Below are positions 57,234 through 64,000 of a stretch of 64,000 nucleotides of DNA, in pieces. The stretch covers positions 62,001 to 126,000 of the forward strand of contig JAALGZ010000031.1 of the NCBI GenBank assembly GCA_015227615.1, given 5' to 3'. The notes below the pieces were generated by a model. The model ran no database searches and was not told where the DNA came from. It was given only the letters and a program-made list of their open reading frames with translations. This DNA comes from Labyrinthula sp. Ha (lineage: Eukaryota; Sar; Bigyra; Labyrinthulida; Labyrinthulaceae). Position numbers and translations under genes: made by a program. Position 1 is the stretch's first letter; every line of letters starts with the position of its first letter.

Positions 57234-58100
57234 CTACTCTCCTTTATACTCTTCACTTCCTGGACTTCTGTATTTATGAAAAGGGCTTCTCTTACAATCC
57301 GAACCATAGAATCTCCCATTACCTTCGAGAGCATCAAACAACAAGTGCATTGGACACGTAGCCCCTTCTTCCGGAGTCTTCATTCCCATTGCTTTCGCCT
57401 TTACTTGATCTCCACCCGAAAAATTATCCAGCGTTAGATCTGTCATAATAAATCCTGGTGTGCAAGCATTTATAATTAAATTGGGGTGTTGTTTTGCTAA
57501 ATAGGCAGTATATGAGTTTACCAAAGCTTTTGAAAAGCCATAGTAATCAGTGCTTCCAAACTCTTCACCTGCTGCAATCATAGTCTCTGGATTAGTCTTT
57601 GCAAGAGTATCAATCTCTTCCCAAGAAAGGGTACTCACCTTTAACTTATCAAGAAACTCTTCTTTGGTTTTTTGAACAAAGTTGGGTGCAGATCCAGAAG
57701 AAATATTGACAATGCGGCCCTGAGGTGCAATTAAAGGTAAAAAACTATCAGTCATCTCTTTTAGTCCCCAAAAGTTTACATCAACTGTGTTTTTGCCATC
57801 TTCCAAGTTTATTGTTCCCGCATTGTTCACCAGTCCTTGAAGCTTTTGCTCTTCCGAGAGTTTAGACTTTACAAACTCACTAGCTGAGGTGATAGATGAC
57901 ATTGAAAGAACATCTATTTGAACAGTCTCTACTCGATCATGGATGGAAAGCTTCTCTTGAAGTTCCTTTTGTGCTTTTTTTCCACGTTCAAGATCTCTGG
58001 ATCCAAGAAAAACAAAATTATCCTCACTCTCTTTAAGAACGGCCTCTGCTATTGAAAAACCAATTCCTTTGTTGGCTCCTGATATTAAGAAATACTTCAT
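57234..58100 (-). CDS. short-chain dehydrogenase/reductase, carbonyl reductase (CBR1)-like
   Basis: 288 residues from the ATG at 58100. An upstream in-frame ATG at 58139 would add 13 residues that family members do not need. The coenzyme motif SGANKGIG begins at residue 6, NNAG follows, and the catalytic set is Ser in VNISSGS and Tyr-x3-Lys in YYGFSK. The roughly 40-residue helical insertion before the catalytic tyrosine, containing LSWEEIDTL, is characteristic of monomeric carbonyl reductases, which reduce quinones and aldehydes with NADPH. ACTPGFIMTDL matches the family block after the active site. Cytosolic by appearance. Confidence 0.88.
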   Translation of the reverse strand: MKYFLISGANKGIGFSIAEAVLKESEDNFVFLGSRDLERGKKAQKELQEKLSIHDRVETVQIDVLSMSSITSASEFVKSKLSEEQKLQGLVNNAGTINLEDGKNTVDVNFWGLKEMTDSFLPLIAPQGRIVNISSGSAPNFVQKTKEEFLDKLKVSTLSWEEIDTLAKTNPETMIAAGEEFGSTDYYGFSKALVNSYTAYLAKQHPNLIINACTPGFIMTDLTLDNFSGGDQVKAKAMGMKTPEEGATCPMHLLFDALEGNGRFYGSDCKRSPFHKYRSPGSEEYKGE

Positions 58101-61100
58101 TGCTGTATTGACTACTGTATGATGATAGATCCTTTGCATATACTAGAGTTTTCTATTTTGTCCGAAGTCCGAATATCCCGCTACAAGATACTTTGGGTGT
58201 TCTGTTTCTTGATGATTCTAAAACTTGTAATTTTGGGTAAAGTCTCAATTTCTTACAAGTAGAATAGAAATTGAATTATAATGGAGTTTTATGTCAATGG
58301 TAAAAGAATAAAGTTAAGATAATATACTGCGAACTAGATTTCATCTTTAACATCTAAATTCAATATAGGTAAATATATTCTTTTGTTATTTCAAGTTCTC
58401 TACAAATCTTAACCTTGGAAGAAGTTAAAGCTGTTGAAAAATAACTTTTTCCACAGGTGATGTCCAAGAATATTGTAATACTTGGAATGCTTTTACATTA
58501 CTCAGTCCAACTATTCCATAAACCACTATTTAACCGCATATTACTTAGAATTCTTAATAATTAAGATGTATAACTTATCAACTCTTACAAAGCGCTACGA
58601 AAAGGACAGTGCGCGCAACGTCAGTTGGAGATCTTGGACCACTTATGCAGACGTGGTTCACCCTTGAATGAGTTTAATAAGAGAAAGAAAATACGTCAAT
58701 GACACATATTAAGGAGTTTTCATCAAATACCTGCTAGAAAAGAGGAGGGATGATCTTCAAGAAAACATCGACTGGTTGACAATACTACATGCTCTGTTTA
58801 CTATATCTCTTAAGCGGATCTTCTAACTTAAATAAATTTAGTAAAATTTTTACCGGCATATAAATAAAAAAAATATTATTCATACATCGGGTGCGGAAAA
58901 TATTTTCTACCATTTGCATTTTAAGCCCAGGTTGCTTCCTCAGAATATACATAATACTAGGATATTATTATGATGTGTGCGATAGACACATACGCTTAAA
59001 AGGATCGAAATTGGCAAAGACGTCACTACCACAGAAGAATAAAGATACAGTTAAATTGTTTCTAATGACATGGCATCATACCAATAAACTTATAGACATA
59101 TTTAAATGGAATAACAGGGTTGAACCTAAGAAGTAAATTGAGTTGGATAATGCATTGACAACCATAAGGTTATCTTAAAATCTTGTGTGGAAAGCAGATA
59201 CCAATATTAAAATAGCCTTCTTCAACTATTAGTTGTTTGTTGAGTCTTAGACTTCAGATCTACGGTGGGTTCTCATAATTTCATGATGAAAATAAAGCCT
59301 AAGTTTATACTAGTAAGTTTGAAATGAAAATGTGTTTAGCTCAAAACTGTATCCAACATAGTTTCATTTAGCTTAAGCGGCGACTCTCTAGACCCCACAA
59401 ATGGCATTTTAATACCTCCTATTATCTTAGTTCCTTGATTTTCCAAGAAGCTAGTAAACCTCAGGGCTTCGGAAATAGAGTTAAGTCTTCTTAAATTATT
59501 ATGAGGAGCTCCAACGGGAGTCAACATGCATCACAGACTCGTATGTGCTTTAAGATACGTGTTGGACATTCTAAATATGGCCTAATTAGAACACGAAGCA
59601 TCATATACACGCATCGGAATATTCTAGAAGGTCAAAGAATGTTAAGGGATAGCAAAAGTGGCCGCGGATCTACTTTGCGATGTGCTACATATACAAATGT
59701 AAAGATTATCCCTAGGTTAATGGATCGCAGGAATTAGTGCTTTCACAGTTTAAACCTCTTCTACTACTATCAGGTATATTTTACATGCAACAAGGCCTTC
59801 AGTTAGCGAGTTCTTATATAGACCACCAGCTTTGGTGACACGAATTTGAGCAAAAAACATTGGGGGTAGTTTCCTCAACATTGTCAACCTAATATTTCGA
59901 GAAGAACCGAAAATTAAGAAAATTGATCCACTGGTAAGACGAAACAATACACAAAATTAAAGCATGTGTGTTGAATCCTTGTATCAAGGTTACTGGCCTC
60001 TTTGCTTCAATTGGGCACTTATTTATTGTAGAAGTAGAAAGCAATGGGCAAACTTTAAAGCAGCAGATTTCCTTAAAAACAACAACCCACTTCTGTACCC
60101 AAAACATGGCTACACAATGGGGTTTATACCTAATGAAATCGAGCTGTTTATAGTTTGTTTTTGCTGTAATCAAAAATGGCTAGATTGCTTAGAGAGTTGA
60201 TATTAAACTTTCTCTATTACAAGACATGTGAGACTGAAGGAGCAAATGCAGCTCTTTTTCAGATTTGTTTTTTCGAGGTGAAACATAATTTCGAACTGTA
60301 CCGTAGGGAAAAACTGACTTTTTCAGTAAATGTTGAATGAGATATGATTTCTTGTTTATTAGCTGTCAACTGTAGTAAGACTAAAACATTTGGTTAGATC
60401 TTATCCTTGCTTCATAAAGATGTTTTCAAACTAAGGTATGGTAACTACTCACCGAACATAGATGCTAGATTGCAAAATCAAATTTAGGAAAAACAAGCCA
60501 ACTAGTATGTTCACCTAGAGAGTGTAAGTTATCTGCTGCATTTTAAAGAAATGAAACTAGAATTAGATGCTACCCACAAGCTGCCATCTACACCTACTGC
60601 ATTGATAATTTAAGGTATGGAAAGAATTGACTGACCGCTATTGACAGAATTTTATTTGCTGTTCAGAACATCTGAGGTCATTGCAGCAGCTGGATGAAAT
60701 TGTTTCGGGTAAAGAAAAGGCTTCTCTATCACTCAATTGGAAAGGGAAGTGTTTTCTTAATACAGTAAAAAGCTTTTTCTTAAGGATTTTAGCAGTCATT
60801 GTGTTCAAAGAAAAGCAACACATTTGCTCTTTCAGGACCTCCACATTTAGGAAAGCTCTGCACTCTGTTTCTGAACTAATACTACTTCTAGCATTAGAAC
60901 TCTACAAATCCCTTCAAAGTTGTTTTGTTCTCTTCTAACACAGAGAGTGAGACTTTGGAATGTAGATATTGAATAAAAGTGTGGTGCTTTTGAGTTTGCC
61001 CAGGCACTACCGGACTAAAGTGAGTTGCAGTTCCAACGCCCGGCTTTGAGGTCTTATTGCGTAATTCATATATATGTATGTATATCTGCTGTAGATCATG

Positions 61101-61787
61101 CCTTTATCGGGTAGTTGACATATCATTTAGTCGGATATGCTTTAACTTTTACAACAAAGACCTTGAAAAAGCTATGATTGTAATTACAGGAAGACAAGTT
61201 TGATCAGAGTATGGCGAAATTTGCCTAAATGGCATGAATAAAGAAAGATTTGTATTGCAAAACTGACAAAACCTTATTAAAGCAGAATAAATATGACTAT
61301 GTCTTCCATCAGAAGTTAAAAAAAGTGGGTTAAGAAATGGTTTCTTATTCTCAGGAAGGAGTGTTTCAACTATTCCATACCTGTTCATCCCTTCTGGTAA
61401 TTATTCTTGAAAATATTTTTATCTCCTTGGTGGTAACTTTTTAATATTATCATTTGTAACTTAGTTACTTTAGACTTTCTTTACCTGAAGTAGAGTCCTA
61501 TTATAAGTTATTGTTTTTATTTCAAGTATAGATTGGTCATAAATATATTCAAATTTCTTCAAGATAATATTTTTCTTTTAACAAGAGAAAAGATTCTTAT
61601 AAATAAAAGATATTGATAAATTTTTTATTCTTAAAATAAAGTATAACAATTAAAAAGTGTTTCTTTTATATTAAGTTTAACGTATAATTATTCAACTTTA
61701 GAAATACATTCTCTCGATACCGGTCTCTTACATTTTGTTTTAGAACCGGGAATTCCCGGACGGGTATCTGTCGATATATGTCCAAAT
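58101..61787. other. gene-free AT-rich region
   Basis: About 3.7 kb. Short frames at 58482, 58891, 59336, 59501, 59750, 59889-60200 (overlapping on both strands), 60638-60938 and 61149 lack domains, and several lack ATG. The last 250 bp (61520-61740) is extremely AT-rich and leads into the HSF promoter. Confidence 0.45.
61746..61759. promoter_or_regulatory. 14-bp perfect palindrome in HSF promoter
   Basis: CCGGGAATTCCCGG is a perfect palindrome, GC-rich within very AT-rich DNA, 28 bp before the HSF ATG. Its centre GAATTC holds abutting GAA and TTC units, and a further GAA lies at 61743, so it could serve heat-shock-factor autoregulation, although the spacing is not the canonical 5-bp repeat. 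ACCGGT lies just upstream. Confidence 0.45.
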
Positions 61788-62489
61788 ATGACATGCTATA
61801 AACTGATCACTGAATCAAATAAAAAGAATAAGTCTAGCTCATTAATAATGGATGATCCCGATATAATTATGAGAGGTCATAAACGCAAAAAAAGTATAGA
61901 ATCTGACTCAAGCACCCTCTCTCCATTTCTTCGTAAATTATCTTCCATGCTCGAAGCGGAAACTGAAGTGATATCTTGGGATCAGGACGGGAAGTCTGTG
62001 CTGGTGCATGATGATGAATTATTCAAGACAAAAGTACTCCCTAATTTCTTCCGTGGAACAAATAATGTAAATTCCTTCATTAGGCAACTACATTTTTATT
62101 CATTTACAAAAACTCACTTTAAAAGAGAAAATGGAAAAGTTTCCTGGAGGTTTTCACACACTAATTTTATTCGTGACAAACCACATCTCATGCAACTAAT
62201 TACACGACAAAAAGTTCGACCAGTTAAGAGTTATGTATCTAGAGAAGAGTTTGAAATCTTGAAAGATTTGGTGACAAAGCAAAGTGAAGAAATTATTACT
62301 CTCAGAAATGAAATACGAATATTGCGACAAGGCACAAGCGTGGTTCCTCCACCTAGGCGAGTGAATAATTTTAACATTCTACGGAATGAACAAGGTGATA
62401 CTTCGAATAATAACTCAACATGTTCTGCAAACTGGCCTGACGTTGATCTTAAAGAACTGGAGTATTTTCGTCCAAAGAGTAGTAGCTAG
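61788..62489 (+). CDS. heat shock transcription factor
   Basis: 233 residues; ATG at 61788, with an in-frame alternative at 61848 (MDDPDII). The HSF DNA-binding domain spans about 43-140: SPFLRKLSSMLE, VISWDQDGKSVLVHD, LPNFFRGTNNVNSFIRQLHFYSF (recognition helix), KTHFKR and WRFSHTNFIRDKPHLM. A heptad-like segment (about 157-185, FEILKDLVTKQSEEIITLRNEI) is the HR-A/B trimerisation coiled coil, short as in stramenopile HSFs. The C-terminal 45 residues are polar, without an obvious activation motif, and the protein is short compared with animal or yeast HSFs. It binds heat-shock elements in the nucleus. The next gene begins 113 bp downstream on the same strand. Confidence 0.93.
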   Translation: MTCYKLITESNKKNKSSSLIMDDPDIIMRGHKRKKSIESDSSTLSPFLRKLSSMLEAETEVISWDQDGKSVLVHDDELFKTKVLPNFFRGTNNVNSFIRQLHFYSFTKTHFKRENGKVSWRFSHTNFIRDKPHLMQLITRQKVRPVKSYVSREEFEILKDLVTKQSEEIITLRNEIRILRQGTSVVPPPRRVNNFNILRNEQGDTSNNNSTCSANWPDVDLKELEYFRPKSSS

Positions 62490-62536
62490 TTTTGTTATGT
62501 ACTATGGCTATACGGCCCGTCTGTGTATGTTATTTT

Positions 62537-62565
62537 ATTGGTTGTGTCGGTTTATGTTGACCAAT
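62537..62565. promoter_or_regulatory. inverted CCAAT-box pair
   Basis: ATTGG (62537-62541) and CCAAT (62561-62565) face each other 19 bp apart, 37 bp before the ATG at 62603. CCAAT boxes bind NF-Y; use here is inference. Confidence 0.35.
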
Positions 62566-62602
62566 GACATTGTAAGCGTATTTAACCGTTATATTACGTG
62601 GA

Positions 62603-63292
62603 ATGAACAACTCCGCAGCGTGGAGTTTTGGAGGGAACAAAGAGTGGTCCAACTCAAGGATATCTGAACTAAGTCCAGGGGAAAAAGTTAAAGCATATAT
62701 AAGAAATAAACAAGGTTTTTTATCAGAAGAAGCAAAAGCTTTATTTTCTCAGGTTTTTCAACAACAAAAAGATATTCTTAATATCCTTCAACACATCGAC
62801 AGAAACCAGAGAGAAATTAAGTCTGAAGTCCTCAAGAGCACGGAAAAGTTGAGGAGGATGGAGTATTAGGTGTGTTAATTATTTATTTCTAGTTCTGTCC
62901 TAACACACCTGATCAGGCAAACTAGAAGAGAAGAAGAAGAGGGTTTAGGGAGAGGCTCTATTAGAGTTAAGAAAGAAAGACCTTGCCCAACGTTAAAACG
63001 CTATACGAAGATTCAACTAAACGAAGCAACTCCAACAAAACGTGTGACAAGTATTCGAGAATGTCAAGAAATTTTTTCAATTGCAGATACGATAAGCTTG
63101 AAAGCAGAGCAAGAAATATTCTCGATCCCTGACACAGAGAGTATTGAAGAAGAACCGCGCACGTTTGAGTGGGATTCAAGGGAAATGGTGCTTCCTTCAC
63201 AGAAACAGATTCTGATGAACGCAGAACTCTTAAAGAAAGAGTTAAGAATGGCAAGAAAGAGGCGTTCAACCCACTGTTGTGAAGAAAGTTAA
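62603..63292 (+). CDS. hypothetical coiled-coil protein (two exons)
   Basis: Exons 62603-62862 and 62893-63292 with a 30-nt intron (gtatta...tctag). Splicing joins GA|T and gives one 219-residue frame, whereas unspliced reading stops at once. The family is not recognised. Residues of about 40-95 are a predicted coiled coil (SEEAKALFSQVFQQQKDIL, IDRNQREIKSEVLKSTEKLRR). A near-perfect tandem repeat, QEIFSIADT then QEIFSIPDT, lies at about 149-173, and the C-terminus is basic (KKELRMARKRRS). No signal peptide or membrane helix. It could be nuclear or a scaffold. It is convergent with the Tim22-like gene, with 30 bp between stops. Confidence 0.6.
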
Positions 63293-63322
63293 TCTCATTG
63301 GTTTATTATCTAACTGTTTTAT

Positions 63323-63904
63323 TCAGTGACCCATAATGGACTCAATTGCAGCTGAAAAGGCTGCAAACCCAACACATCCAAAGCACATGCCTGCCGGACC
63401 TTGGTTAGCAGCAAGTATAGCGCCTGTGACACATCCTCCAACAACACCATTCTTTACGTCGTGCTTGGCCCGATATTTTTCTACAACACACTCTATACCT
63501 GAAAAAACTGCTGTGACAAGGGCAAAATTTTTTCCCCATCGACGACTTTTTCTTCCCGTTGAACGCAGAGATTCCATAAAAAGATGCTTCATAGGTATTT
63601 TCGGAGGATCAGGAACCCCAGGCATACTCATTGGCGGTGCAAGGGAGTTGTAACTCCCTAGTAAAAGACCCATTCCAGCGCCCATAGCCCCACCCATGGC
63701 ACAAGACATAGCCGCTTTTGCTACACAAGCTTCTGAAAATCGGAAAGGATCGATAAGCGGGTTTGCATAAATCAAGGCCAAGGGCGGAGTATATGGCATG
63801 CCCATAACTGTAAATGGAGATTTAATGTGATCAGAGGATCTGAACCCTGGTTGTTCACTTCCCAGGGTTAGACTTGTATTCTCATTATCTGAACTTGTTT
63901 CCAT
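63323..63904 (-). CDS. Tim17/Tim22/Tim23 family protein, Tim22-like
   Basis: 193 residues from the ATG at 63904 (METSSDNE). The open frame extends upstream without an ATG, and a further 5' exon beyond is possible. The core has four hydrophobic segments rich in small residues: AAMSCAMGGAMGAGMGLLLG, NFALVTAVFSGIECVVE, NGVVGGCVTGAILAANQGP and GFAAFSAAIES. The GxxxG packing and the SGIE...KYR..D..N...GG..TGA signature are those of Tim22/Tim17 inner-membrane translocases and related plastid or OEP16 proteins. Tim22 inserts carrier proteins into the mitochondrial inner membrane. The Tim22 call rests on the loop between helices 1 and 2 and is firmer for the superfamily than for the subtype. Confidence 0.82.
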   Translation of the reverse strand: METSSDNENTSLTLGSEQPGFRSSDHIKSPFTVMGMPYTPPLALIYANPLIDPFRFSEACVAKAAMSCAMGGAMGAGMGLLLGSYNSLAPPMSMPGVPDPPKIPMKHLFMESLRSTGRKSRRWGKNFALVTAVFSGIECVVEKYRAKHDVKNGVVGGCVTGAILAANQGPAGMCFGCVGFAAFSAAIESIMGH

Positions 63905-64000
63905 TGATGTATGATTATTGAAGATACTGAACAGCAAATTACAGTAATGCAATATTCAACAAATTGTACTGTGAATACCTGGATAGGCGGGATTGGTTTA
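63905..64000. other. right edge of window, 5' flank of Tim22-like gene
   Basis: 96 bp upstream of the Tim22-like start, AT-rich, cut by the window end. Too short to interpret. Confidence 0.3.

Noticed and set aside
59964-60200. Overlapping open frames in three readings on both strands
   Set aside because: Mutually overlapping with no domain or conserved motif; this is typical of chance openness.
1-64000. CRISPR arrays, bacterial operons, riboswitches, rRNA genes
   Set aside because: Looked for and not seen; the window is eukaryotic nuclear DNA with introns and no regular spaced repeats.

Overview
This is an AT-rich nuclear fragment from a eukaryotic microbe, most likely an alga or alga-related protist. 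The evidence is nuclear-type genes (Aurora kinase, HSF, EHD ATPase, DGAT2, NADPH oxidase, Tim22, a TOM5-like protein) and a surface protein with two CBM1 cellulose-binding modules on a Pro-Thr-x-x repeat linker, a style common in stramenopiles and also seen in other algae. A heterokont is my best guess, but red algae or a related lineage are not excluded. TAA, TAG and TGA all act as ordinary stops, so the code is standard. Start codons usually sit in an A-rich (AAAATG-like) context. Where introns can be placed from the protein reading they are only 28-34 nt long, GT..YAG, which is unusually small.

The layout is gene islands separated by 2-7 kb gene-free stretches. Island 1 (3.2-8.3 kb): an MFS transporter, an SNF1/CAMK-like kinase with an enlarged activation segment, and a membrane P-loop NTPase. 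Island 2 (10.6-14.6 kb): a Nudix NADH-pyrophosphatase-like enzyme that has lost its zinc ribbon, a WH2/poly-proline protein with a RhoGAP-like C-terminal domain, and a small protein with TEYxRxY repeats resembling the microtubule-binding repeats of MDM1. NADPH oxidase (19.2-22.3 kb) and the CBM1 surface protein (27.0-28.5 kb) stand alone. Island 3 (35.8-38.9 kb): a 44-residue TOM5-like protein, a CPxGKW zinc-ribbon protein, a four-exon Aurora kinase and a proline-rich EF-hand protein. A sulfotransferase-like type II membrane protein (42-43.8 kb) is alone. DGAT2 and an orphan LRR-like protein pair at 47.0-49.5 kb. Island 4 (54.5-58.1 kb): a five-exon EHD-type ATPase without an EH domain, a DUF218 protein and a carbonyl-reductase-like SDR. 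The right end (61.8-63.9 kb) has an HSF, a two-exon coiled-coil protein and a Tim22-like translocase subunit.

Almost every island contains a tail-to-tail gene pair with only 1-158 bp between stop codons (seven pairs), so 3' UTRs must overlap or be extremely short. The gene-free stretches contain no gene that I could recognise. They hold AT-rich sequence, a diverged dispersed repeat family (about 24.9, 33.2, 45.2 and 53.6 kb), a strongly T/G-skewed block at about 31.8-33.2 kb, and a few short palindromic or clustered motifs near gene starts.

No operon-like pathway is evident. Recurring themes are cytoskeleton and membrane dynamics (WH2/RhoGAP-like, MDM1-like, EHD, Aurora), mitochondrial import (TOM5-like, Tim22-like), lipid synthesis (DGAT2) and redox or stress (NADPH oxidase, HSF). 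All family calls come from reading motifs by eye; no database search was run.
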